A stretch of 64,000 bases of DNA, from the NCBI GenBank assembly GCA_024811115.1, contig JAKOGH010000787.1:47918-111917 (forward strand), written 5' to 3'. Below the pieces are notes generated by a model, which searched no databases, was not told the DNA's origin, and was given only the letters and a program-made list of their open reading frames with translations. Shown here one piece after another: positions 35,047-46,161 of the stretch. Numbering within the stretch: the first letter of the stretch is position 1; each line of letters starts with the position of its first letter. Origin of the DNA: Terana coerulea. Lineage: Eukaryota > Basidiomycota > Agaricomycetes > Polyporales > Phanerochaetaceae. The position numbers and the translations under genes are program-made.

Positions 35047-35679
35047 ACTAGTTAACAAGACAAACAGCGGTGCTGGAAGGAACGCAGCTGTACACGGACT
35101 CGTACGTCCTGAGCTTCAAGCAACTAAGAAGCGCATGGTGCAATGAGACTGTTACACCTTACTACTTATGAGAGTGCGGCTGTTGTTTTCAGCAATTCAC
35201 TCGGTTACCGCTTTGATCCAGGGCGGTCCTCGACCACCTGAGACCTGCTCGGCTGAAACACCGCAGGCCTAAAGCAGCGCCAAACTTCCCTTGATCGACA
35301 TATGCGCCACAAACGATTCGCTGGCCAAAGCTTCAATCGCCGACCTCGTCAGCATAAGGTTTTTCAGTGGAATTTGCATGTGCACGCTGTGCGCACTGCG
35401 CACTCTGCAGATAAGTAGGACCGGGATGTGTTGAGACCTGCGCTTCAGATTACGAACGCTCTGATCCCGATGGCGGGTCGCTATCCCTTTTCACTTGTCT
35501 CCGTTAGATGCTTAGCCGCGGCGTTCATTTCCCATCAATGTCTGTGAGCACCTCTTATAAGACTGGCAGCTGCGCTTGACTTTGCCCATCTTTCCACATC
35601 CTGGCTCCCTCGACGTTGTTACAGGCAGTCTCCGAGGCCAGTGGGCCGTTGCCTCGCCTGACGGGCTGCGCTTACAGGC
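35047..35679. other. Spacer, no gene recognised
   Basis: No supported gene, RNA or repeat. It contains the oxidase 3' UTR and the promoter of the next gene. Confidence 0.4.
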
Positions 35680-37078
35680 ATGGGCATTGCACTGGATAAG
35701 GCCGAACTTGTGGCCCTGTTCGTAGAGTGTATTCTTTATGGTTCGTTGCCGTCTAAATCTTCCGCCTCCTCACGCTAACAGTCCCTTGGTCTAGGTATTT
35801 TGGTTGTGACATTCATTGCGTGCTTATACATCTTGGTCTTTAAACGGAGGACGCGATGTGTTAATATCCCTATGGTCGTCACTGCCGTCCTCCTCTTCAT
35901 ATGCTCAACCATGCACGTATCAATAGACTTGTCGCGCCTCTTATATGCGTTCTACGTATTCAGGGACGCGTCGGGAGGGCCCGTGGCGTACTTCATGGAT
36001 ATTCGACACTTTACGCATGTATTGAAGAGCGCGGTGTACATCACTGAGACATGTATCTCTGATATCCTGGTTGTGTGAGTGATTTGTGCCTGTTGGGCCG
36101 CACGAGTACTGAGTGAATATCCGGACAGGTATCGCTGTCATGTTATTCTGAGCAGATTTTCGGTCACATCGGGTTTAGGCCTTCTAGTCTTGGGCAGTGC
36201 CAGTAAGCGTTTTAATGGCTACTTTGCGCATTGCTTTTGATCATTGCACAGTCTCAGGGTCAGTCTCAGTCGTGGTTGCTCAGTAACGGCCGCTCACCAA
36301 CCTCTCCAGCTATGGGAGTATATTCATGATCGTGCACACCCCTGTCGTTGCAGACTCGATCTTCAACTCGGCGATTATACCGTGGATAACTTCGTTCAAC
36401 ATCATCACCGCCGCGACAAATTTATTGGCCACACGTACGACTTCAGTCTTCTATTCATCCTTCACTCCGTCAATCTGACTCCCACGCGCTTTAGTGATTA
36501 TAGCTTGGAAAGTCTGGCGACATAACAAGGCCGCTTCGCAAGTCTTCCAGGTTTACAATCTTTTCCCTGTGATTTCAGTCGTGGTTGAGTCTGGTGCTCT
36601 GTATGCTTTCGTGGTGAGGGCTTCCCTTAAGACGGACGGTTCAACCTGCAGGCCTGACAAAATAATAGCTTCTGCTTCTCACAGCTTTCTACCTGAAGGA
36701 CTGCAATGCTCAGTACATAATCTTGGATGCTGTACGTCGCCCGTTCCCATAGATCATCCACATGGTGTGCTCACCGCTTAATTCCAGATATCGCCTTTGA
36801 TTGTGAGTAATCCCCGGAGTTCTGCAGTTCCTCAGCACAGACCAAGGTTGCAGGGCATTGTATTCTGTCTCATCATCCTCCGAGCCGGCCTCAGGGCTCG
36901 TCTGCCGAACGCCGAGGAAGGTGTACAAACGACATGGATATGGGGCACTCAGGGACAAATCCCCGAATTCACGAATCCGGCAGCACCCTCGACGGGACCC
37001 AGCAATCCCTCCGTGAACTCCATCTACGATGTTCGGTCTATAGTGCACAACTCAACGGAAAAGTTGGAGAGCGCGTGA
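35680..37078 (+). CDS. Hypothetical seven-TM protein (Agaricomycete family)
   Basis: Membrane protein of unknown function, resembling a large family of basidiomycete hypothetical seven-TM proteins. The ATG at 35680 starts MGIALDKAELVALFVECILYG. A 54-nt intron joins this to ILVVTFIACLYILVFKRR, then NIPMVVTAVLLFICSTMH, GGPVAYFMDI, and ISDILVV joined across an intron to YRCHVI. Later segments include IIAWKVWRHNKAASQVFQ, VISVVVESGALYAFVV and FYLKDCNAQYIILDA. The C-terminal tail (VNSIYDVRSIVHNSTEKLES) is soluble and ends at 37078. The family is receptor-like in topology, but no ligand or G-protein coupling can be claimed. Some middle exons are approximate. Confidence 0.75.
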
Positions 37079-37310
37079 TAGGCAGGTAGGATCGGCGAGA
37101 AGTGGTTGCATATGTTGGCCCAGAGTGTTGGTGGTAAATGCCTGACATTGAGCACAACACACAAATAATGTACTATACGGCACCTATATAGACTTACACA
37201 TAGACCACGCCCATTTATCCTACACACTCATGGCTGCATCAAAGCAAGTCCGACCCGACGAGATTTGAGACCGCATAGAGAAGCGATGTCGGCTGCCTGC
37301 CTGACCAGGA

Positions 37311-37939
37311 TCAATCCTCCTCTTCATCTTCGTCTTTCTTCTCCTCCACATCGTCATCGTCGTCGTCGTCATCCCCGTGAACATCAGCCTCTTCTTCCTC
37401 ATCGTCCTCATCGGACTCGATAACACGCTTACTTCCCTTGCCCTTCGCTGGTGTGCTCTTCGATTCCGGCTTCTTACTGGATGACACAGGAGGCTCAGCT
37501 TTCGACTTGCCCTTCGACGGCGGTGCGGCTGCCTTTCGTTTCTTGCTTTTCTTGGGGGCGTCGTCTTCGTCATCTTCATCGTCGTCGTCGTCTTTCGGGA
37601 ATCCCTCTACCTTGGTGTAGTCGACGCGAATACCGCGAGTTCTACGCCCTGTCGTGACCACAGGTTCCACATCTTCTTGCAATGCCGCGAGTTCATCTGG
37701 ATTTAGTGAGCGAACACGCGTTCAGCGGTCAGATTATCTTGGAAAACAGCTCCCGCGCACCTTCGTCAATGCCGCCGTCGGAGCCGCTTTCGTCAAACTC
37801 GTCCTCGGACTCGTCGCGCTTGGCCCTAAACCACCATGTTCAACGTCTCGACTACACTCAGAGATGGATACAAGGCTCACTTTTTCCTGCTGCTTTTCTT
37901 CGCTGGCTCTTCCGCGCGCCGCTTCGTTCTGGACGACAT
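37311..37939 (-). CDS. chz1: CHZ1-like histone chaperone
   Basis: Small, highly charged nuclear protein. The ATG at 37939 gives MSSRTKRRAEEPAKKSSRKK. A short intron leads to an acidic exon (DESEDEFDESGSDGGIDE), and a second intron joins to DELAALQEDVEPVVTTGRRTRG followed by IRVDYTKVEGFP. The GRRTRG..(V/I)DY core preceded by acidic residues is the CHZ motif of the yeast H2A.Z/H2B chaperone Chz1. The C-terminal half alternates Lys-rich and long Asp/Glu runs, again like histone chaperones, and ends at 37311. The role in H2A.Z-H2B delivery is by family. It shares a divergent promoter with the acylaminoacyl-peptidase gene. Confidence 0.66.
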
Positions 37940-38023
37940 GACCGCTGAGAGAAAAGGAGCGTCCTGACGTAAACTGCGGTTCAGTCCCCTTTTGTAATCA
38001 ACTCTGCTGTTCTCGCACACGGT
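37940..38023. promoter_or_regulatory. 84-nt divergent promoter between CHZ1-like and peptidase genes
   Basis: The CHZ1-like ATG (37939, minus) and the first peptidase ATG (38024, plus) are only 84 nt apart, so both promoters and 5' UTRs overlap. No TATA box is visible. If the peptidase starts at 38213 instead, the shared region is 273 nt. Confidence 0.55.
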
Positions 38024-40626
38024 ATGGTTGCTTCGCTCCTCTCACAACCTCGCGTCTTGCTTCGAATATTGCCTGCGGATAAATCTGCGTCTCTTTGTTT
38101 CTCTGTTAGTTCGAAGGGATTAAGGGGATTGACTACGCCTCCGTTGTCCGCCCAAGGACGCCCTCGTTTCGCTCAGTTCTTTCGGAGCTACATTACATCC
38201 AACACACTCAAGATGAGCCAGAACTCCAAATTTCCCGCTGAGCCATACCGTGAACTATCTGAAATCCCATCCTTCAAGGCAGCACAGTTTCGAGGAGAGG
38301 ATAGTAAGTCCATAAAAGCACCAAGTTGAAGATTCCGCCCTCTCAACCTGTCTCAGGTATTCGAGTTATAGTTTCAGCCCAAGATCATGTGAAGAACGCT
38401 CATAGGCAGTCCGTGAAGACTTTCACTATTTTCGACGACAAGCAGGTGTCGGCGACAGTCTCACTAGATGCCCCCGAAGTGATAGCCTCCATGCTGTCAG
38501 CAGACGGAAAATACCTTGCGGTCCTGCGAGAGTGTACGGAGCCATCCTCGTCCAACAAGAAGAGATACGTTGAGGTCTGGGACGAGGACAAGTTACAAGC
38601 AGCTTGTGATGTGACAGACAAACATGGAGTGTTCTACACCGACGGTGAAGTTCGGTTCATGCATCTAAGTCAGTACTAGGCTAATTCTGATACACAGAGT
38701 TCTTATCTTCCATTTCGTTCTCTCCAAGCGAGTGCAAGCTCGTATACGTCGCAGAAGCCAAGGAGAACGAGAACGACACGGATCCCCTCGCGAAGTATCG
38801 CTTCGTGCCAGACCTCGGCGAGGCTTATGGCGGGAAGAAGAAGCCGTCGATATTCCTGTATGACTGGTCTCGCGAAGACGATGGTGCGGTCGTATCTATT
38901 ACTTCAAAACAGGCGCAAGAAGGCAATATCCTTCTGGTGCACCCTGTGTTCGCCACGGAGGAGAAGATCATCGCTCTTGGCTACGAGTACTCAGCGGACG
39001 GCAGGCTGTTGGGGGTCACATATTGCCCGAACCGTGCTGCAAGTGTTTGGGAACTTAGTCTGCCTGCGGAGTTGAAGTCAAACGGAAGGGAAGCCATCGA
39101 ATGCGAGACTTTTCGCCACACCGCATCGGGAATCGCATGTCGTTCACCCCGCGTCTTGCGCGAGAACGGTCAGACCACGGTCGTCTTCCTATCCAACCCT
39201 GTCGGAGGCCCTCACTACACTTGCTCTAAACTCGAGGCAATCAACCTCGGCGATTCGCCCAAGAGCCGCCCAATTGTCGATATCGTCCACGAACCTCAGC
39301 CAACTGAGTTCCCCGGTCTCTACATGCCTTCTCTTCCTCAGTATCCCTTTTGAGTTTATCGGAGGGGTCTCTGTCTTCTTCTCCCTGCCGAAACTATCTT
39401 GTTGCTTCCTCCGTCTGGCATTCACGTACCACTGTGGTCCTCATATCCTTGGACACGGGCGAGGTGGCCGATCTCACACCCGATGACGATGCTCACTGGA
39501 GCTACACGCTCCTCTGTGCGGATGGTCACGACAAGCTTGTCTGTGCGCGCAGTGCGCTCAATCGACCGCATGAGCTCGTCCTCGGTACCCTATCGCCGGA
39601 CAAAACCGTGAGATGGCAATTGCTTTCCCAACCTACCTTGAGCGACGATTGTGAGTGTTTTTCTCCTCACAACGCCACGCGTGTCATTGAGTTCGTTGCA
39701 CTCTAGTACGCTCGAAGCTGGATAGCTTGGACATTTCCATAATGCCGATACCAGGACGATATCCCACTGAGGCCATTGTTGTCCGCTCGAAGGAGTCGCC
39801 TAAATCGACGCCATGCATCACGATGCCCCACGGCGGGCCGCACTCCATTTTCTCCACGGCCTTCAACACATTATTCACGGCATTTGCGGTTGAAGGATGT
39901 GAGCACTATTCTGCGGCTTTTGAGTGTCGTTTTAACCACTGCTGATGCTCTGTTCACTAGACACGCTCCTGATACCTAACTACACCGGCTCCATCGGGTT
40001 TGGGGAGAAGTATGTCGTTGAACTGCTGGGCCGAGCGGGTGAATTGGACGTGCAGGACTGCATGGCCGCCGTGCACTACGCCGTTGAACAGAACATCTCT
40101 GAGCATGGGCCAGGCAAACAGCTTCTCTCTGGCGGCTCGCACGGTGGATTTATTACAGGCCACTGTAAGCTCGTCCAGTCGTTTTACGCAAAGACTTAAT
40201 TCATTGAGGGGCCTAGTGGTCGGCCAGCATCCGGAAGTCTTCAGTGCGGCCGTCCTCCGCAATCCCGTGATCAACCTAGGCGAGGTGTCCACATCGGACA
40301 TACCAGACTGGTACTTCGAGGAGATCGGGGTCGGGCACACCCCTCAACGCATCATGACGCCGGAGATCTACGCGGACGCGTTCGCCAAGTCGCCCATTGC
40401 GCACATCGACAACGTCCGCGCCCCGCTGCAAGTGCACCTTGGCCTGAAGGACCAGCGGGTCTCGTTAGACCAAGGCAAGAAATACTACCATGCGCTCAAG
40501 GCCAGAGGCAAAGACGTGGACATGTTCTGTTTCAAGGAAGATGGACATGGTATCGAGAGCGTTGAAGGACAACGATATTCTTATGAAGCTGCAAAGCTGC
40601 TCTTTGACAGAGCTAGCCGTCGCTGA
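38024..40626 (+). CDS. Acylaminoacyl-peptidase (prolyl oligopeptidase family S9C)
   Basis: Serine peptidase that removes N-acylated amino acids from blocked peptides. It has an N-terminal beta-propeller region (VWDEDKLQAACDV, SIWR-like ASSVWHSRTTVVLIS) and a C-terminal alpha/beta hydrolase domain: MPHGGPHSIFSTAFN (oxyanion region), NYTGSIGFGEKYV, nucleophile elbow GGSHGG, Asp in LGLKDQRV, and His in KEDGHGIES. Stop at 40624-40626. Two in-frame starts exist: ATG 38024 adds 63 residues rich in Arg, Ser and Leu with a single acidic residue, resembling a mitochondrial presequence; ATG 38213 (MSQNSKFPAEPY) fits the cytosolic enzyme. Around 39348-39351 the frame slips at a TTTT run; one more T connects PSLPQYPF to LSLSEGS. 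Several short introns, for example after GEDS near 38304. Confidence 0.9.
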
Positions 40627-40805
40627 GATAGTCGCAATACCCTCTGTGCATAGACATGTGAGTTTCTTGGCATTCACAAGCACGCTGGCAAGATTCTGCA
40701 GTTATTGCGGCTGTAAGCACTGTGACCTCGCGTGTTTGTTTTTATCACCTGTAAACCTATATAGTGGGATGCTATGTATCCGTGTCCGCCACCCCATCGT
40801 TATGA

Positions 40806-42518
40806 CTAAACCACGCTTGCCGGTCGAGTTGGCCAAGTAGACTCAGGGTGCAAACCCCAATTCTTCAACCAAGTCTCGAAGAATCCGGCGATCTTCTGAT
40901 GTCCCGCTTCCGTGGGGTGAGTGTTGCTACAAAAACGTTAAGATTGGCAACATGTGTGCGCTCAGATGCCAAGTCGACGTACTCGGGGAAGACGTCCTCC
41001 CAGCTGATCCAGCCGGTAGTGTTGACGAGGAACACATTCTTGTCGCCAATCGCATGTCTATGGCATCCACTCTCAGACTACCGTGCGGTCTTGATACATT
41101 CCTTCTGCACATACCGCTCGTTCACGATTTTCTCATAGCTTCCTTGGTAGTAGTAGCTGATGCTCCCATCTGCAGACGGCCAACCCCACTAGGATAGAGA
41201 TCAGTCGGCGAGACACAGTAGTACTGAGTAGCGGATACCGGTGTAAACACCAAAATGGGCTGCACAGGGTACAAAGTGCGCAATCGGGAAACAAAATTGA
41301 GGTACGTCTGAAATATAAAAGTAGAGTATCAGGCATTGATTGAGACCAAGTGACGTTGGGTAGCAGGGAAGGGCTTACCTGCTCGAAATCTGTGGAAGTG
41401 ACGTTCTGAGAAGCATCGTTTGCACTGACAAACGCGACGTGGATGAGAACGCATGGCATAAATGTAGTGTTTCTGCGCTTACCCGATGTGGATTACGACA
41501 TGAGTCGGGGGAGGCTGGTCTCTTGCGAAATCCCAAGGGGTCGTAAAGTTATGGTCTGCCGTGTAGAAAAAGCCGGTATCCTCGGTCTATTGAATATACA
41601 GAGGTTTGGTAAGGGCAGGTGTTGGTGACGAACGAAGGCTTACTCTAAAGTACTCGTAGCTGACTCCATGCACGTTACCCCAGGCGGGAATATCCTAGAG
41701 CGTACTTGTCAGTTTATATTCTTTGATAGACTCGCAGACGATCTCACCTTCAATGCTGCACCAGGTTGGGCGTTCACCCTGAGCTCAGACTTAAAGTTCT
41801 CGGATGTGAGAACTGGCCAGGCTTGCAGTACACCTTGGTCAAGGTATTGGCCCTACAGTGTGCTCAACAACTGTGGCGCACGTGCAGAGATTCACGATCA
41901 AGCCTACCGCAGACAACGAGTCACCGATAACTTGAAACACAAGCTTCGATAGCGTATAGGGCTTCAAAGTTGCTTCCTGCCATGCAAAGTTTTTAGCACT
42001 GCTGGGATCGTCTTCGCTGAAGGGAAAATATCTTACACTGTTCAGCGCTACAGACTCGAGCTGCACTCGGTTGTTCTGCCAGCCTTCGGTAGTGATCCTA
42101 ACAACGGAGTTTCTTGTCTTTTCGTCCGCGGATAATCCGCTGAGAGGGATAGTGTTGGCTCCTTCCGACACGTTCACTGTGACATATGGCCCGTAATTGA
42201 CGGAGACTCCGACGGATGCCTGCGGCGATGTGGTATGCGGCCCCAGGTTTGAGCTTAAGAGACTGCAGGTTTTGTACGTCAAGCTTGACACCTGACCCAG
42301 CCCTTCATACATTGACTGTCGTAAGCTGGGATATCAACCAAACAATATTTGATTACGCACCACCACGTCCCACGTAACGCATCCCATCGGCCGTGATAGG
42401 AAATCAGAGGATGAGAGGCAGGTAAAGTCACCTCCTTAGCTGCAGGCGAGGTAGGAGATGCTACGGCCACGGTGAGAGCAGCAAGGAAAAACAGCGTCTT
42501 CCATAGGTTGCAGGGCAT
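40806..42518 (-). CDS. Secreted SGNH/GDSL esterase
   Basis: Secreted hydrolase. The ATG at 42518 starts a signal peptide (MPCNLWKTLFFLAALTVAVA). An N-terminal beta-rich region (ISYHGRWDALRGTWW..) precedes the SGNH catalytic domain, an arrangement like carbohydrate esterase family 2 enzymes. Catalytic blocks: nucleophile Ser in VIGDSLSA (near 41895), Asn in a GAND block created by splicing HIG to ANDASQN near 41410, and Asp/His in VFPDNTHPTEAGHQ created by splicing near 40930. The C-terminus reads FFETWLKNWGLHPESTWP and stops at 40806-40808. It is convergent with the peptidase gene, with 179 nt between stops. A TTTAAAT motif at about 42569 could be the TATA element. Deacetylation of plant cell-wall polysaccharide is a family-based guess; substrate is not shown. 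Confidence 0.85.
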
Positions 42519-43725
42519 GGTGGTTTCGAGCGATACCTGGCAGGGAGTGTTCGGTGGACCCGAAGCCATTTAAATGAAGCTGTATAGCTCAATACCCGCG
42601 GCGTAATATTTCAGCAGAGTCGCGACCCATGTCGTAGGGTCACGATGTACGTTGAAGCAGATGCATGCAGCTTCGAAATACACCGTGACCTTGCCGTGAC
42701 CTCCGACAAACAACCGAACGGCTAGATCTTCTAAGGCAAATGTAATCAGGTGATTAAGCAGATAAAAACAATCTAGTAAACATTAAAGTGATGTGGCCTT
42801 TGGTTGCGAAAGGTAGCAAGGGCTTGAAAGCTTGACGAGCGTAAGAGGTAGGCGTTCACATGGACCAACGGCCAGCTATCAGCGGCCCAGTTGCGTCGCG
42901 GAGAAAACAATCACGGCATTCACCGCGCCACAAAGAGATAAGCGCCTGCATGGCTTTTGGCTCGGACCTGGGCTTCATGCTTTCACTCCGACACTCATAC
43001 CTGTGCACACCACCAGCATTGTCCGATAGTTTGGATGCTCGTTGGCACCAAAAGATATCTACTGGGATATCATATCCACTATTCACTACAGTGTCAATGT
43101 GAGCGCCGTGACTCCTGAATTGCAACGTGGCAATTGACTAGTAGACAACTGCTCTGTTACTTACAACAGCGCCCTACGTCGTTATACCTCTCTCAACATC
43201 ATGAACCATGAGTATATCGTGCCACAAGAAAAGTACGGAGCTCTTACGTTTTACCTACACCCATTATACCGAATCACAGCTGTTCAGACTATCACTTGCC
43301 GGTGACTACGGGACGCCTGTGCCTCTACTGATGTCCATCAACACGCCATCTCAGCGCCGAGGCGAACATTGGCAGAGATCTTGTTTCGAAGCAGCTACAT
43401 TGCATAAAGGTTCATGATTATCTTGGTTGCCCAGATAGATGGCATCCTTCATCTCATATCCTTCAGGCGGCCAGTGCTTCAAATATCAAGGACCTTCCCA
43501 TTGCGGGACGTGCGCAGGGCTTCCGCCCGACATATAACCCCCACGGGGTTCTGATAGGCGTTCCATGAATCCCCAATTGTGAGCGGGCCCTCACGAACCT
43601 CCGATACCCATGGTAAGCCGGACATTATTCTCGGGGTAATAAGAGACCTCATACGCCATCGCCAGATCGCCTGGAATGCCCTCTTCTCACAGAGCGATAC
43701 CTTACCCACCATTATTTATATTCCT
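42519..43725. other. Intergenic region, no gene recognised
   Basis: It separates the divergently oriented esterase and seven-TM genes and should hold both promoters. ATTATTTATATT at about 43711-43722 lies just before the next ATG and may be part of its 5' UTR. No repeat or RNA seen. Confidence 0.4.
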
Positions 43726-45210
43726 ATGTCGACTGCGCATCTGTCTGCCCAGTCGCGCTGGCGGATCCTTACCGAGACTCGAGCTGTCAGTTATAGCGAA
43801 GGTGAGTCTGGCAGCTTTCACGACGCCTACGGAGCTGACGGTGGCATTACTCTAGTTGCCGCGGTGACACTGTTAACATGGGACGTCATGGTGACCATTG
43901 CAGATGAGGTGAAATACTTCAAACAGTCTAGCCCATTATAAGTCACTCAGCTTACGCTGCTCTAGGTGGAGTTGATTTGGAAGTGGGTGCCACTGCCATG
44001 CACAGCTTCTATAATGTACTGATCGTGTATCAGGAAAACTTGGACGCCTGTGAAGGGGATGTATCTGATTGCCCGCTATCTGCCCTGGATGTTCCAGCTG
44101 TAGGGATGGTTTATGCCACTGCGATCTTTATTTCTCTGACGCGTATCATCCAGAGCCCTCTTGGCAATCAATGTCGATGGAAGCACCGGTTTACGGTTCA
44201 CGACACCGGAATGTAGAACATGGATGGTGGTGCAAGCGGTTGTTCTACAACTCATCATCACCAGCGTGGATATCATTCTCATGATGCGCGGTAAGTGTGT
44301 CCCCTTGGTTCAAATAATGTTCCGCACTGATTGGTGCATCTTTGACCCAGTATATGCACTTTACAACAAGAATCGCAAACTGTTGCTAGCACTTGTAACT
44401 TTATTCGTGCCGTTGATTATCTTCCTATCCTATGTTCTAGCTATCGTCACGCCTAGGCTGACATTCAATGACGACTGCTTCGTTACATCTAGCCCGACCA
44501 TATTTGTTGCATACTGGTAGGATTCCTTTCACCCCAACCCAAAATCGTGCTCTTCACTCACACTTTATCGATCACAGGGTCGTTTCCCTCATCTTCGAGA
44601 CGGTCTTATTCCTCTTGACTATGACCAAGTTTCTGCAAGCAGTCAAGCAAGGTTGGGGGAGGCGACCAGTCATGAGAGAGTTCATCACGGACGGCACATG
44701 GGCATACACGCTAATCTTTGGTGAGTCTCTAACTAAGTCTGTGCTGGCCTGTGCTTACCTGTGCCAGTGACGATGCTCGTAAACGCCTTACTCTACAAAT
44801 TCGTCCATTCTCCGCTTGCAGGCGTCTGCTTCACGTAGGTCGTGTCCTTGATATGCCGGCTTACATGAGCTTACACACGGCGGCTCCTACTCAGATGGCT
44901 TCTCTCCGTCCTCTCTTTCGCAGTAAGTAAGCACGTCCTTTCCAACATGCCTTTGACTGATATGATTTCGAAGGGCTCGCGCATCGTCCTCAATCCTCGA
45001 CGACGCAACAATAACAGACTTCCTACATTGGACACTCAAGCTACTATAGAACTCGTCACGCTCCCTCTTTCGCCCTTGACGCCTATTAGCCCCAATTATT
45101 TACTCACTCCCATCTCCGCCACGCCCCCCACGTCTGCAAAGCTGCTATCTCCTATCGAAGGCCAAATATTCTCGGGGACGATAGATCACGACAGGATCGT
45201 CGCAGCGTAG
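43726..45210 (+). CDS. DUF6533-like seven-TM protein
   Basis: Multi-pass membrane protein of unknown function. The ATG at 43726 gives MSTAHLSAQSRWRILTETRA. Splicing (intron 43801-43855) restores SYSEVAAVTLLTWDVMVTI, and a further intron joins ADE to VELIW and then to KGMYLIARYLPW; this is the first-helix signature of the DUF6533 family (..WD..T..DE....W......YL..RYL). Later helices include VVQAVVLQLIITSVDIILMM, RVYALYNKNRKLLLALV, and WIVSLIFETVLFLLTMTKF. The C-terminal tail is Pro/Thr-rich (TLPLSPLTPISPNYLLTP) and ends at 45210. It is distinct in sequence from the seven-TM genes at 35.7 and 61.8 kb. Confidence 0.78.
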
Positions 45211-46161
45211 TATCCTTCAGTAGTAAGTCCTTATCGTCACTGCTGCGCGTACGGCTCTGAAGCCGACTGTTCTTTGTAGATCAACCTGCACTGTATCAAT
45301 ACACCATGTATACTATGACTTCCGACTGCGGAGTAGCCATATAGGCCTTCACTATAAAATAATGCTCTAGAGTACCGCCGATGGTGGCTGTCGTTCGGGA
45401 CGCTCGCCCAACACACCGTATCAGGGCCGCAAACTGCGCACCCACTCTGGGGACCGTGATCGGCCACTCTATCACGGTGGCTGTCCCCTTGCGGGCCTTC
45501 CATGCATGGCCCGTCCGAACATTCCGCGTTACGTAGGGCGTAGTCGCTCAGGATGGCGCGTCTGGGACACATTCAGACGCCTTCCGCACGGCGGTCGAGG
45601 AAGTGTTGATTGGCTGCTGCGATGCGACTGCGTTGGTATGTTTCATTGGTCTGCAGCAACTATGCACCCCCTAAGGCTCCCTTCTTGAGATGCTTAGGCA
45701 CTCACCCAAGCGTGCAAGGCACCCATTCCTCGTTTTACAGCCCACGTTCTGCATTGTCATCACCGTGGTCCCACTTAGTGCTATTAATTCAGTCCGATAA
45801 AACTTACCCTCCTCTTCATCCCACGTTCAAACCTTGCGCCAGCTCGAACCCAACAATCCTACCACGCAGCTCATCGCCTAAAGAATGCTGTTCAGACCAA
45901 TCGCGGGGCATCCTTGGGGGTCTTTCGCCTCCACAGCCATGCACCAACATGGCAAGGAATGCTGGAGCAAAGTGATCCCCCACTCCCAGACTCTGACTGA
46001 ATGAACAGCACCCGCACACACAAAGCTTAGATCAGGTGTTCATGCCACAGCGGATGCGCGCGCAATGGGCCGCCTTAGACTGGTACAGGATAGATTACAT
46101 GTTACACATGCACGCCCTTCTCACAGTGGCGGCAGCGGCGGAGGGTTGCTGAGATGAGACG
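45211..46161. other. Intergenic region, no gene recognised
   Basis: It lies between convergent genes (the DUF6533-like protein and the La protein). Frames present are motif-free. It probably contains both 3' UTRs. Confidence 0.4.
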
